Below are positions 36,401 to 45,117 of a DNA stretch of 64,000 nt, in pieces (position 1 is the stretch's first letter; each line of letters opens with the position of its first letter). Both the position numbers and the translations under genes were made by a program. Source of the stretch: a virus. The notes under the pieces were generated by a model. The model saw nothing but the letters and a program-made list of their open reading frames with translations, searched no databases and was not told the DNA's origin. The stretch covers positions 124,001 to 188,000 of the IMG/VR virus record IMGVR_UViG_3300017991_000002, one strand, 5' to 3'.

Positions 36401-36704
36401 TCCTTTCGACTCTTATCTTCTTTATTCCCTTCTCAATATCATCTAGAGTATCCTTACTCTTTTTCCCAAAAATCCTCCAACCTTTGTTCATCTCCTTCAT
36501 ACGATCATTGCCCAGTTTTATCTTATCCCATACGCCTTTAAGAGAGTGATTGACTTTGGACATGGAGGGAGGAACCAGGGCCTTCGTTGCCTTGGCTACT
36601 TTCTGAAGACCGAGAAGTCCACCCTTTGCTTTATCAAGCGCACTTGTCTCCGTCTTAAAACTTAAATTAAAATTAAGAGCTTGGAAGGAGGGAGATTCAG
36701 GCAT
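33405..36704 (-). CDS. tail tape measure protein, 1099 aa
   Basis: Very long, helical, with Ala-rich N-terminal segments (GLAQQAAPQAAAVASGIASS) and several hydrophobic stretches in the middle (APILILLKVTVWPFLWALNAL; VWSFLWPVLAVAAAIAAVWV), as in tape measures. It lies between chaperone-position genes and the hub genes. By the usual 0.15 nm per residue, it implies a tail near 165 nm (inference). A good GGAGG site precedes the ATG. Confidence 0.9.
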   Translation of the reverse strand: MPESPSFQALNFNLSFKTETSALDKAKGGLLGLQKVAKATKALVPPSMSKVNHSLKGVWDKIKLGNDRMKEMNKGWRIFGKKSKDTLDDIEKGIKKIRVERRTLGVKDDKGLWGAAAPQLGGVAMGLAQQAAPQAAAVASGIASSAAEGLNHQLLDQDSLLNKVTGTMHQMSSAARLVGKSLPFDPMVQYVGLLRGVYARATGQAIKDTSTLSYKMTHLGNTLKNIVARGIEHVANNWEEWISRVTIGVGVLIAAKVEDRVTEMMRHVNMSTTEVYKYMDSLGLIAGQTYASFDKVSEVMQDAINWGYRARRGLEKFVSTTIKLSEATGVAVGEMSEFVFKLEGLYKIKTDKIFEVAGAMKYVADNSAASMDRLLAHVNEAEEALLLMPQNVMEDTIPMMAAWSGAMESFWIDPAPIMKSFSAMTNIADEQGMRLLNIVATSLGKTGPELQRQILHVGGPGTVEDVFQGVIQSIREMPAPMVAEYRQFFADVLGMPVDMILKIRRMSDENIKDIGKMTKEAMEKSKRSKELMETWKMMHKTFVDMFMNVGKVFKSVLMTLGAPILILLKVTVWPFLWALNALAKGFLALPAPIRAVISILMLLMTLWGGLIIFQLKRIALTKVMVGLQTLFGKVIKRSTILEKIYNGVRAFGNKIYAASIGRLKSLIKVQKVETAVTNAATMADKRNIAATKMSAAWDWLSVKSTWAKTFAQKAYKIAIVDGWKYLVMYATGESIATIGAMGFTSAIWAAVVAVWSFLWPVLAVAAAIAAVWVAFKYGPQILQKVLLWMENFSSRLDDAIDYMTKLPDKVFVFMEQAGDKLIDLIKRIPTILQQKGPAIAWMLMKVMKTYWKILIFQLPKLGRAIFIAQVKLLGGLIVLLVKITLRAVWAILKLLPKLWGWAGGKILAGMKGFGSAFLDALIWPFKMFKKYLLAPIRYLIDMFTWAWKFLFGNTVWDFKGWISTVYELFKSFVGMIVDLFKGPWKLITAPLKAITRLFSGDRVEVVAAGGASNVKPSNARLPSKPGEGPLPGLEGLESGQDEIIAVLKEILAVLKDRGDGGNPETNSKLQETLLRLAVPLTGAPNALSSLTKIIGAFEG

Positions 36705-36763
36705 TCACTTTCCTCCAAGAACGTTAAGGTCCAAAATAAAAAGAGATTACAGTAGCGTGTTCG

Positions 36764-37600
36764 TTACCTTTTCGGAGCGTCGTGTATATGACGTTTCCAA
36801 TACGCAACGTCCGATGCCGAGACCGGTTCACCTACATTCTTTCTTTCTACTGCTCCTCGTTCATTGTAAATGTATTCTCCCGGTCGTGCCCAATAAATAT
36901 TCGGATCTTTTTTCTCGCCTGCTCTCGGTCTTCCCCGGCCTCTCGATAGCATCACCCAGTCAGGGTTTGCCGGGTGGGGTTGAAACTTTGGAGGATCGGT
37001 TCTTTGCTCCTCTGGATGCTTCCGTCTTTCTGCCGCCTCGAGCTCCCTATTCTTCATTTGATAATAACCTGACAAGGGCACTCTTTTCCTTATTATCGGT
37101 TTCGATGTAAGAGTTGATCCGGTAAATGTCCTGTCCCTTACATCTACATCGCCCGTTTTCAGAAACATAGGGGGCATTTTCATCCCAAGGATATTGTAAT
37201 CAGGAGTCTTAAAACCGACATGAAAAGCATCGCCAGCTATCTCATACTCAACCTCACTGGCCCGAGGAGCTTGGGTAGCAAACTTCTGCTCTATTGACCA
37301 TCTAACGCTCCCGTCTCGAAGTGTCTTTATAGTCAGCTCCATCTGAAATCTAATATCTCGAAACGGGCCAAATGGCGGACGATAAACAAAATAAGTCTTA
37401 AATTGTCCACGCTTCCCACCCATAACAGTTCTCAGGATCTTCGTCGGGACAATACCCATCTTTTTTAATTTCCTGATGAGATGGAGACCAGTGCTCCCCA
37501 CCGTTTCCGGATTACCATGTCCCTGATTCTCGGCATATTTTAATACATTCTTATAGAACTGATTTTCGAGCTGTCCATGCGGAGGTACTTGTCTTGTCAT
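36764..37600 (-). CDS. hypothetical tail-region protein, 278 aa
   Basis: Not recognised. The N-terminal half has beta structure, and the C-terminus is rich in Arg/Pro (SRGRGRPRAGEKKDPNIYWA). It occupies the slot immediately before the tape measure, where tail assembly chaperones or connectors lie. Its start overlaps the preceding 62-aa gene by ATGA. Confidence 0.55.
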   Translation of the reverse strand: MTRQVPPHGQLENQFYKNVLKYAENQGHGNPETVGSTGLHLIRKLKKMGIVPTKILRTVMGGKRGQFKTYFVYRPPFGPFRDIRFQMELTIKTLRDGSVRWSIEQKFATQAPRASEVEYEIAGDAFHVGFKTPDYNILGMKMPPMFLKTGDVDVRDRTFTGSTLTSKPIIRKRVPLSGYYQMKNRELEAAERRKHPEEQRTDPPKFQPHPANPDWVMLSRGRGRPRAGEKKDPNIYWARPGEYIYNERGAVERKNVGEPVSASDVAYWKRHIHDAPKR

Positions 37601-37785
37601 CGTTTAAAACTCCCAGCATTTGGCCTTTTGAAGGACCGTTTGCTTTTGTTTGCTTCCCTTTCCTCTTCTTTCTTTGTCTCAACCAATTGGCGATACAAAT
37701 AATTCCTCTCTTCCGAGGGCATAAACTCCGTCGCAGAGTAATCTATTCCAGCATGGTATGCCAGCTGGAATTGCTGTTTCAGCAC
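37597..37785 (-). CDS. small baseplate/tail assembly protein (gp26/gp51-like), 62 aa
   Basis: QLAYHAGIDYSATEFMPSEERNYLY... resembles the short assembly proteins found next to gp28-like genes in T4-like and Afp-like clusters (helix, then a conserved E-R-x-Y/W-L-x-x-L). The C-terminal third is Lys/Arg-rich. Confidence 0.5.
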   Translation of the reverse strand: MLKQQFQLAYHAGIDYSATEFMPSEERNYLYRQLVETKKEEEREANKSKRSFKRPNAGSFKR

Positions 37786-37786
37786 A

Positions 37787-38737
37787 TCACTCGCCCCTTC
37801 CTGGGGCAGGACGAAAAAACTCGGCTGTAAAAGGCATTATAAACTCATTGATCTTGTTACATCTCGGACATCTTTCCAACATCTCCGTATCAATCCCGCA
37901 ATCATTATCGCGTATGGCAGCTTGCAGGGCCATGGAATCCCCGCCAATTAACTTTTCAACAAACTCAATCTTATCCTTCATCAGTTGGGTATCGGAGACA
38001 TCAATATTGTCCAGTGTCTCGATCAGCAAAGCAGTCCTGTATATATACGCAGGATCTCCTTGCTTTTTAGCTACTGTCCTCTTCTTACCTCTGCCTCCAA
38101 GCATTCTCTCAGAATACTTGGCAATCATGACCTCATCGCTTCCTCGAGGCAGTCTAAAGCCTACTTTCTTCCCACTCATAGGAAGAACAACTTCAAATGG
38201 TTCCTGTACGTCATCCTCTAGATATATGGTTTCAAAATCGTCTGGAATATTAACCGTTTTAGTGAAATCAAATCCACAGGCATCACAGGTAACCGAAAAT
38301 GTGTAGTCCTGACCATAAGAGGTAGCTCTTAACATCAAGAGGGTATAAAACCTATCACTCGACAGAAACATCGAGGGTTTGAGGTCTGGACCCATAACTA
38401 CACACCTCTGGAAAATGGTATCGATAACCTCCGTCAGATCACCAGAGGCCCCAGCCAACAATTTTTCCTCTCTCGCCGTCATCGGTATTACATTAAGCTT
38501 ACCATCCGGTAACAGCCCATCATATAACAAACCCCTCGAAGGGAGTCTAATAAACTGTACCGGAGCCTCCTTATAGGAAAAGGCAGCAGCCAGATCTGAC
38601 GAGACATTGGATCTCTTTATCCTTCGCTGCTCCATTGGTGGAGGCTTTGACACTTCCGATGACGTCTCAATATTTTTCTCTACATCTTTTGGCAGTTCAT
38701 GCTTACCTTCAGGAAAACCTTTTGTTTCCTCTGACAT
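37787..38737 (-). CDS. gp28-like baseplate hub assembly protein, 316 aa
   Basis: Matches the T4-type baseplate family seen in many myoviruses: a disordered N-terminus, then IRLPSRGLLYDG, IPMTAREEKLL, and two cysteine pairs (CDACGF about 150-155; CPRCNK near the end), likely binding zinc. Located between tube and tape measure, as usual for this family. AAGGAGG precedes the ATG. Confidence 0.8.
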   Translation of the reverse strand: MSEETKGFPEGKHELPKDVEKNIETSSEVSKPPPMEQRRIKRSNVSSDLAAAFSYKEAPVQFIRLPSRGLLYDGLLPDGKLNVIPMTAREEKLLAGASGDLTEVIDTIFQRCVVMGPDLKPSMFLSSDRFYTLLMLRATSYGQDYTFSVTCDACGFDFTKTVNIPDDFETIYLEDDVQEPFEVVLPMSGKKVGFRLPRGSDEVMIAKYSERMLGGRGKKRTVAKKQGDPAYIYRTALLIETLDNIDVSDTQLMKDKIEFVEKLIGGDSMALQAAIRDNDCGIDTEMLERCPRCNKINEFIMPFTAEFFRPAPGRGE

Positions 38738-38807
38738 ATTATCCTCCTTGGATATTGCTTACGAAAATAACCACAAAACGCTAACTTTTGTTACTCTATT
38801 TTTTATT

Positions 38808-39359
38808 TTACAGGCCACCTGTTCCGCCGGCTCCGCCTTTCCACTCAACATGCTCATAACGCAAAGTCACTTCGATCTTCACGATATCGTTGGCAGTATA
38901 GTCAAGGGTTCCGAAGTTAACAGCAGTTGGCCACACTCCTGCTAAAAACCAATGACCGGCTTCGTCTCCCCCATCGTGTCCGACAGAGTACGCAATAACA
39001 TCGGCCGTGGCTTTATAGTCAGACTGTCTTCCAATCGTTCCACCGGAAGCTCCACCAAACGACCCGGCATCATATACTTTCTGATACCAATTCCAGATTG
39101 TTGCAGCAGTTCCAGCATCCACAAAATCACGTAGTGTTAATGTTCCAGTTTCATAGGAAGCCTTACCGGCGACCCAAATCCTTGAATTCCAATATGGAAG
39201 TTCTATCTCTTCATTGGTAACATTCGGCAAGAAAGCAGACTCCACAGAGATCTTAATACTTTCACCGCCTGGAGATCCTCCGGGCAGCGCTATATCGATC
39301 TCAAAGTCAAACTGCCGAACCGGCTCATAACTCTGAAGTCTGGTTGCAAGTTCTACCAT
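38808..39359 (-). CDS. tail tube protein, gp19-like, 183 aa
   Basis: N-terminal QFDFEIDIAL, IKISVESAFLPNVTNEEIELPYWNSR, TLTLRDFVD and C-terminal GVWPTAVNFGTLDYTANDIVKIEVTLRYEHVEW follow the gp19/phage tail tube family, which stacks into the inner tube. It lies next to the sheath. The 70 bases between this gene and the next (38738-38807) are AT-rich without clear signals. Confidence 0.9.
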   Translation of the reverse strand: MVELATRLQSYEPVRQFDFEIDIALPGGSPGGESIKISVESAFLPNVTNEEIELPYWNSRIWVAGKASYETGTLTLRDFVDAGTAATIWNWYQKVYDAGSFGGASGGTIGRQSDYKATADVIAYSVGHDGGDEAGHWFLAGVWPTAVNFGTLDYTANDIVKIEVTLRYEHVEWKGGAGGTGGL

Positions 39360-39382
39360 TAGCCCTCTCCTGTTTTAAAGAG

Positions 39383-39404
39383 GGCGGGGACGTGAATCCC
39401 CGCC
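39383..39404 (-). terminator. hairpin between sheath and tube genes
   Basis: Perfect 8-bp stem GGCGGGGA/TCCCCGCC with a 6-base loop. On the minus strand it is followed by CTCTTT rather than a clean U-tract, so it is probably a partial terminator or mRNA-stabilising hairpin that sets different levels of sheath and tube. Confidence 0.6.
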
Positions 39405-39410
39405 GCTTCA

Positions 39411-42400
39411 TTAATATTCTAATTCCTCAAACGAGGCACCGGTTGACAGGATGACAAAATCAACGGTAATAATTTCCGCAGCCTTCGTGGGCTTCAGATA
39501 AATACGACCATTCATCTCATTTCTGTCAATCTGGTCCGGAGGATTGGTTGATTCATCACAAATAACTCGAAACTCGTAAACACCCCGACGGTTCTGGATA
39601 TTGGTAAAGATCGGGGTAACGAGATTCACAAACCGTCTCCACGTAACCGGATCATTCGGTTCAAACACCAAGTATTTCACCACAGTAGCAACGATTTTCC
39701 GTGCATACAGCAGTAAACGTCTGACGTTCACTCGATCCAGTGCAGTAGGTGCCCGCTGTGCAGTTCTCTGGCCCCAAATCGTAATACCGTCCGGATAGAA
39801 GTTGACAATCGGGTTCACAACATTTGGATAGCCATACATTAAATCCCGATCGCCTTGGTTTGGAGACATCTCGAGATCTATAGCAGCAATGATGTGTGCT
39901 CTATTGTATCCAGCGGGTGCATACCATGGTTCAGACACATAGTCAGTATATGCATACACTGCAGCTACATGCCCGCTCGGGGGCGTCCACACTTCAACCG
40001 CATTGTACGAATCATATACCTTGACCCACGGCCAATAGATGGCTGCATAGGACGAGTTGATTGCCTGCCCGGGTGAATAAGATCCTTGACGATTGGACCA
40101 ATCAACCACCGACTGAGGACCCGTAAGACCGAACGGGGGATCCAGAATGCACATACAATCAGCCCTGTTCTCACACATCGAAATCATATACGTATGAACT
40201 GCCGTTGCCGAAACTCCAGGAACGATAACAAGGTTCACATCCAAGGTTTCAGCATTAGCATAGATATGGAGACCCGTAGGATCACCGGAAGGATCAGCTG
40301 CGACACCGATGTAATCGGCCTCAGAAAGAGCTCCAGTTCCATTTGACCCCTGCAGGGCAACCGTAGCACCGAATGCATAGGTTCCATAGGCCGGAGGCAA
40401 CCCAATGCCACCATCCTCAGCAACCATATATTTCGATGGATTATAATCTGACGCTTCTGTCCCAAGCTGTGTTTCGATGAAACTATCAGCATCAGTATCG
40501 TTGACAGTCAAGTTGTCAAAAGACGCAACTCGTGTCCCGCTGTAATACAGATCGATCTTGAAAGCATCACGAAACTCGTAGTAGGGAGAATCCTCCACTG
40601 GTTCAGCTGGGTTGTCAGTCACCCATTGATCATGCTGTGTCTTCTGGTAACCCTCATCGACAATAGCGGACAAGTTATTACCGTCCGTTCCGGGGGTCTG
40701 GGCGATCAACGTAAACGTCGCCTGCTCAGTTCCCGTTCCCCAGTGAACTGAATTATCAAGCCCGAGAGGGGTGTCTGCAGTACTTGCTGCATCCACAAGC
40801 AGAGAAGCCGCCGGGCCTTCAAGAGTCGTTGTGATCCTAACATAATTCTTGTAATTCGAAGCTGTTGCTCCAGTCAGCCCGCTAAGATCGGCAATGACTG
40901 CATCAGTCGTAACCGTTCCGGACGTCAGAGTAAACGATTGAGAGGCAGACCCGGCTACAGCACCTGGCCCCGCTTCAACGTAACCGGCCTGGAAGACATT
41001 CGTCCCAACCGTTCCTGCAGCAACTGCAATCGTCGAAGAGGTTCCTAACGTCGGTGTCGTTTCATCATTACTGATGAAATAAAAATAACCGTTGCTCCAC
41101 TCAACTTTGATGTTCTGGTTTCCGGGCCATGCGAGTCCATTAATTGCGGACTCCATTACTTGTGCCACGTCAGACATATCAGCAGCAGACGTAAAGTCCA
41201 TACTGGAAGCTTCCAGGGCCCCAGCACCATCCAAATTGACCTGAATCGAACCATTCGAGATTGCTTGAAAGTTCGAAAGGTTGGCAGTGCTGTCACCAGA
41301 TCTATAGTAACCAAAAGGGTTAACCCATACGGTTAATGCAACATCCCCATCAGTGCCTACCTCAGATGCAGGTATTGATATACCAGAACCAAAGACATCC
41401 GTATATCCTTCAATCGTAGAGGGGACCGTCTTGAACTCTATCTCCCCCGAAGACCCGATCGTATTGGTTCTGACGTAGACATAGGTATTAGCGCCGATCG
41501 TTTCCGGCCAAGCGGTAATACCAGTCGTCCCCGCATTTATATCATCACACATGTGCTGGGCAGTAGTATTGGTATCCCTGAACCTGACTTCTTGGTCGGC
41601 TCCTCCATCGACAGCGAGGATGATAACATCATTTCCATCCGAACCTGCTGTAGGAGTTACCGTAGCCATTACCATATAGCTGGCACCATGAACGTCCGTC
41701 CCCGTCCCACCCGGAACAGAGGTGAATGTGGCATTGACATTACTTCCAGTCTCATTGACGTCTGACTCGAAGGAGAAATGATTTCCTCCGACATAGGTGA
41801 AATTCTCATTCCTGCTCGTAGCCGCCCGAATACCAGCCTGGATTGTGGCAGCAACATCATTCAGATCAAGATCGGATGTAAAATCAAGACCGGTTATATC
41901 GATGTTCGATGAAGATCCAGCCCTGTCAGTGTAAACCATCCTGAACTCACCGTCAGAAACCAACTGGAAAGCAGCCAGGTTTCCGGAAGAAGTTCCACCA
42001 ATACACTTGAACGTCGTTGATTCAGTAATGGAATACGTTTGGGCCTCTTCACCTTCAATTGTTCCATAGGTTGCGGCGCTTAAGGTAAAGGAACCTTCAT
42101 TAGCGCCGGTAATAAGTGCCGGTCCTTCCTCGGCCGGAATTTCGGCCTTTGCCTTCGTTTCTGATCCATCAGTAATTCTAACAAAGTAACTCTGGTTACC
42201 TTTGGACATAAACTGAAGGTGGGCCAACGTAGCAAGGTGATCACTGCTCGGGTTACCAAACTCACGGATGAATTGGGTATGACTCGAGATATAAATCGCC
42301 TCGTTGACCGGTCCCTTTGTTGCAGTCCCCAAATTACCAAGAATACTGGTCGATATCTGGGGAGCATACAACGAAAGGTCTATTTCTCTTATGTATACTC

Positions 42401-42422
42401 CTGGAGATACATAAACTGGCAT
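39411..42422 (-). CDS. tail sheath protein, 1003 aa, with inserted beta modules
   Basis: The N-terminus (PVYVSPGVYIREIDLS) and C-terminal third (SWRFVNLVTPIF-like RRFVNLVTPIFTNIQNRRG ... FRVICDESTNPPDQID ... GRIYLKPTKAAEIITVDFVI) are classic contractile sheath. Between about 145 and 560 are inserted beta modules, including at least two clear copies of one type (NLAAFQLVSDGEFRMVY ... and NLSNFQAISNGSIQVNL ...). The sheath is therefore much longer than usual and should carry surface domains. Confidence 0.92.
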   Translation of the reverse strand: MPVYVSPGVYIREIDLSLYAPQISTSILGNLGTATKGPVNEAIYISSHTQFIREFGNPSSDHLATLAHLQFMSKGNQSYFVRITDGSETKAKAEIPAEEGPALITGANEGSFTLSAATYGTIEGEEAQTYSITESTTFKCIGGTSSGNLAAFQLVSDGEFRMVYTDRAGSSSNIDITGLDFTSDLDLNDVAATIQAGIRAATSRNENFTYVGGNHFSFESDVNETGSNVNATFTSVPGGTGTDVHGASYMVMATVTPTAGSDGNDVIILAVDGGADQEVRFRDTNTTAQHMCDDINAGTTGITAWPETIGANTYVYVRTNTIGSSGEIEFKTVPSTIEGYTDVFGSGISIPASEVGTDGDVALTVWVNPFGYYRSGDSTANLSNFQAISNGSIQVNLDGAGALEASSMDFTSAADMSDVAQVMESAINGLAWPGNQNIKVEWSNGYFYFISNDETTPTLGTSSTIAVAAGTVGTNVFQAGYVEAGPGAVAGSASQSFTLTSGTVTTDAVIADLSGLTGATASNYKNYVRITTTLEGPAASLLVDAASTADTPLGLDNSVHWGTGTEQATFTLIAQTPGTDGNNLSAIVDEGYQKTQHDQWVTDNPAEPVEDSPYYEFRDAFKIDLYYSGTRVASFDNLTVNDTDADSFIETQLGTEASDYNPSKYMVAEDGGIGLPPAYGTYAFGATVALQGSNGTGALSEADYIGVAADPSGDPTGLHIYANAETLDVNLVIVPGVSATAVHTYMISMCENRADCMCILDPPFGLTGPQSVVDWSNRQGSYSPGQAINSSYAAIYWPWVKVYDSYNAVEVWTPPSGHVAAVYAYTDYVSEPWYAPAGYNRAHIIAAIDLEMSPNQGDRDLMYGYPNVVNPIVNFYPDGITIWGQRTAQRAPTALDRVNVRRLLLYARKIVATVVKYLVFEPNDPVTWRRFVNLVTPIFTNIQNRRGVYEFRVICDESTNPPDQIDRNEMNGRIYLKPTKAAEIITVDFVILSTGASFEELEY

Positions 42423-42434
42423 AGCATACCTCCC

Positions 42435-42752
42435 TTATTTACCCTTCTTCCGGGTCTTTTTTCGTTTTGTCGATGACCTTCTATTCCGAGACGTGTTCTT
42501 TTCAACCTTCGGGCTCTCTGGGACAGGAATCTCTTCCTTCTTTATACCAGATTTTACCTCTTTTGGCCACTCAATATCGACACGATCACGCTCGTAAAGA
42601 TCCTGACAATGACCGCTCAGCTCCTCTTCCTTTATCAACGCAAAACCTTTCTTCTTAATCCATATCTGCCGGAGATTCTTCGGATCTGACGGATTTTTAA
42701 GAAGGACTGGAAGGGCCTGTGCCATTCGATTGATTAATTTTACTTTACTCAT
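42435..42752 (-). CDS. small basic protein, 105 aa
   Basis: The ATG at 42752 follows GGAGG. The N-terminal 60 residues are globular (VKLINRMAQALPVLLK ... LRQIWIKKKGFALI); the last 40 are Lys/Arg-rich (RNRRSSTKRKKTRKKGK). Directly upstream of the sheath. Function unknown. Confidence 0.55.
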   Translation of the reverse strand: MSKVKLINRMAQALPVLLKNPSDPKNLRQIWIKKKGFALIKEEELSGHCQDLYERDRVDIEWPKEVKSGIKKEEIPVPESPKVEKNTSRNRRSSTKRKKTRKKGK

Positions 42753-42770
42753 GCTTAACCTCCACAAAGT

Positions 42771-43448
42771 TTATTCCGAATACTCAAGACTTTCCAAAGT
42801 CTGAATTGTTCCATCTGCTCTTTCTTCTATAAAACAAACAATTTCCTTCCTTACCGTTGGGACATTAAATGTATCTTCAAAAGCCCATCCTTCTATCAAC
42901 ATCTGTATCTGATGCTTCAACATCCTATCAGCATCCTCACCTGGTTCAAGATCAGACAAATCATCAGTCGTTACAATAGATGCATGACAGGGGACTGAGT
43001 GATAAGGAGGGCCATAATTAACATCTATTTTATACATAGGCCAATACCTGCTTAAATAATTTTCAGCCACCTCTTGGAGGCTGTATCTTTTTTTGTCCCA
43101 AACTGTTATCTGGTAATTAACATTAAAAGGAGTAGCTCTTCGCAGCTGGCTTACAGCATTTCTATCATCGGAGTATTCAACTTTCCGATGAAAGACTCTG
43201 GCATACCTCATTTGATCAAGCTCCGGGATCAACCGCTGAACACTGACATACGGGAGTGGAATATTGGCATGGTTTTTAATTTTTAATACTTTCATAAGAA
43301 CAGACAATGCTCTTCTTGGCGTTGACAAAACTGTTGGAACATACTTACCCTCATACTTCAGAGTGGCCACGTCATTAGCTACGGCCACATCAATCGGCCG
43401 AAATAGATTAGACCTTTCGGGATACTGCATCGTTCTGGTTGTTGTCAT
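42771..43448 (-). CDS. probable tail terminator/sheath stabiliser-type protein, 225 aa
   Basis: Mixed alpha/beta protein with TPFNVNYQITVWDKKRYSLQ and ending in PTVRKEIVCFIEER. The position between neck/completion genes and sheath fits the sheath-stabiliser/terminator (T4 gp15- or gp3-like) role. Sequence alone does not decide this. Overlaps the next upstream gene by ATGA. Confidence 0.55.
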   Translation of the reverse strand: MTTTRTMQYPERSNLFRPIDVAVANDVATLKYEGKYVPTVLSTPRRALSVLMKVLKIKNHANIPLPYVSVQRLIPELDQMRYARVFHRKVEYSDDRNAVSQLRRATPFNVNYQITVWDKKRYSLQEVAENYLSRYWPMYKIDVNYGPPYHSVPCHASIVTTDDLSDLEPGEDADRMLKHQIQMLIEGWAFEDTFNVPTVRKEIVCFIEERADGTIQTLESLEYSE

Positions 43449-43873
43449 TCAAGCGCCTCTTTGAATAATTCCAAATGTTCTTTTAGTATTTTCTGTCCTA
43501 TTTCCTGCTTCCTATTCCGTAGCTTATCTACAGCTTCTTTAATATGAGGTGACCTTCTTTCCCTTTCTCCGGCAACCACCTGATATGTCCTTCCGGTTTC
43601 CGTATGCCTCCCTTTTCTGAACTTGACAACTGCCCCATCCTCTGTCGGCTCAACAACTATCGAGTCAGCGAGATCAGAGGACGCTTTAGCTTTATCGACC
43701 TTATTACCCCACGGGGTGTCGTCACGTCGTATGGCTTTTTTCACCTCTTCCCCGACAACCTGGGCCTCTTTCAGGAGGACACGTCTCGAATTATTGAATC
43801 CTTTACTTTTCATGATCTGGGTCATGGTATCAAAAAATGAGGGATTCAGCGATGTAATCTTAACCTCAGTCAT
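43445..43873 (-). CDS. HK97-gp10-like tail completion protein, 142 aa
   Basis: The ATG at 43873 overlaps the upstream stop region and is preferred to the longer frame. The chain (KEAQVVGEEVKKAIRRDDTP ... SSDLADSIVVEP ... RTYQVVAGERERRSPHIKEAVD) fits the HK97 gp10-type head-tail joining family: helix, beta sheet, and a C-terminal helix. Confidence 0.6.
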   Translation of the reverse strand: MTEVKITSLNPSFFDTMTQIMKSKGFNNSRRVLLKEAQVVGEEVKKAIRRDDTPWGNKVDKAKASSDLADSIVVEPTEDGAVVKFRKGRHTETGRTYQVVAGERERRSPHIKEAVDKLRNRKQEIGQKILKEHLELFKEALE

Positions 43874-43874
43874 A

Positions 43875-44450
43875 TCAATTTTCCGGATAAAGGGGATCAT
43901 ACCTCATCGGCTCTTCCCCTAACTCACCTTCCTGATCATCGGGCTTGTTAACATAAGGATCAACTCGATCGTCAACAATCGAAGACCCTCTTCTCATCTT
44001 CGTTGAATAACCTCTCTCCAGATACAGGTTCTCATTCATTATATGGGACTCAAGGCTTTCGTCCATAACCTCAAATTCCTTATCATCGACGATAAAGACA
44101 TCTCCTGACTTTATTATCACATCCTCACCCGTCATGACTTCTGTAGAACACCAGATAATCAGATCCCTCTCTTCATCCTTTCCAAATAACGTCAATAACC
44201 GTGATCGTTCGACATTATAATCAACAAACGCCGGGAGCTCCACCGGTCTTACATCAAAGACCGCATCTTTTGATTCCCCATAAAGCAAATCAGTTTCTTC
44301 GTCGTCAATCATCCTGGGGTAATATTTAATCTCAGGAAAAAACAGTCGATGCGTCTCCTCATTAACTCCTTTGAGGAAAGTAATATCCTTCGGTCCTGGG
44401 AGTAGTACCACAATATTATCCCCATGTTGGCGGTAAGTCTCCTCGACCAC
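43875..44450 (-). CDS. head-tail connector/neck-region protein, 191 aa
   Basis: Not clearly recognised. Beta-rich with an acidic, disordered C-terminus. It overlaps the upstream neck gene by 35 bases and sits in the head-completion slot, so a connector role is inferred from position. Confidence 0.5.
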   Translation of the reverse strand: MVEETYRQHGDNIVVLLPGPKDITFLKGVNEETHRLFFPEIKYYPRMIDDEETDLLYGESKDAVFDVRPVELPAFVDYNVERSRLLTLFGKDEERDLIIWCSTEVMTGEDVIIKSGDVFIVDDKEFEVMDESLESHIMNENLYLERGYSTKMRRGSSIVDDRVDPYVNKPDDQEGELGEEPMRYDPLYPEN

Positions 44451-45117
44451 CTTCTAATTCAACCATTAACCGCTCTTTTTCGGCAGTAGCCTCACCTTTC
44501 AGCTGTGCACCATTGAGTTGGACCCCTCCGCCAGCGGTAGGAACATTACCGAACTTCTCCCTAACTTCCCCAAGCGTTTCTCTTGCCTCCGCCAGGGCCC
44601 ACCTCTTTACCCATTCCTGCCACGTTACCGGAACAGTCATCAATTTATGGTCAATGTTATACATGTAGAAGATGTGGGTTGCTGTAGACGGAACATTGGT
44701 TACATGAAGGTACGGAGGATCAAATCTCCAATCAAAAGCGGCGGAGTAGATATTATTAGCCGTCTCCTGCCACATAAGATATGCTTCATACTTCTCCATC
44801 TCCAGACCCGGAATTCTGTACTCATAAGGAATAGGGAATCCAAAACCGTGCGAAAGGTCAAGAACATTCCTGGATCCAACACTCACTGCATAAATACCTC
44901 GGCTACCAAAGTCACATAACTGATAGCGTTCCCTTTCCGGAACAACCGGTATAGCATTCATCATCTTCAACGGTTTGAATTTGCTGAAAATAGACAAAGC
45001 AGACTGCAGGGCATCAGTAAAGTCCTCAGTAGTAATCTCTATATCTATCGAAGACCCACCAAGCTTCCTTCTTGTCCAAGCAACAATTTCTTCTTCTGTA
45101 AATTCCTTCAGCGCCAT
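44416..45117 (-). CDS. neck protein-like (gp13/gp14-type), 233 aa
   Basis: The N-terminus EEEIVAWTRRKLGGSSIDIEIT, the DALQSALSIFSKFKPL helix and the C-terminal WQEWVKRWALAEARETLGEV ... NVPTAGG pattern are typical of neck proteins of T4-like phages. It joins head and tail after packaging. Its ATG overlaps the stop of the preceding gene. Confidence 0.7.
   Translation of the reverse strand: MALKEFTEEEIVAWTRRKLGGSSIDIEITTEDFTDALQSALSIFSKFKPLKMMNAIPVVPERERYQLCDFGSRGIYAVSVGSRNVLDLSHGFGFPIPYEYRIPGLEMEKYEAYLMWQETANNIYSAAFDWRFDPPYLHVTNVPSTATHIFYMYNIDHKLMTVPVTWQEWVKRWALAEARETLGEVREKFGNVPTAGGGVQLNGAQLKGEATAEKERLMVELEGGRGDLPPTWG

Noticed and set aside
37597-37620. Possible -1 frameshift (TTTTAAAC) fusing the 62-aa and 278-aa genes before the tape measure
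   Set aside because: The zero-frame codons are TTT AAA, which do not fit X XXY YYZ; after a -1 slip the A-site codon would be TAA. The ATGA overlap explains the arrangement by ordinary translational coupling.
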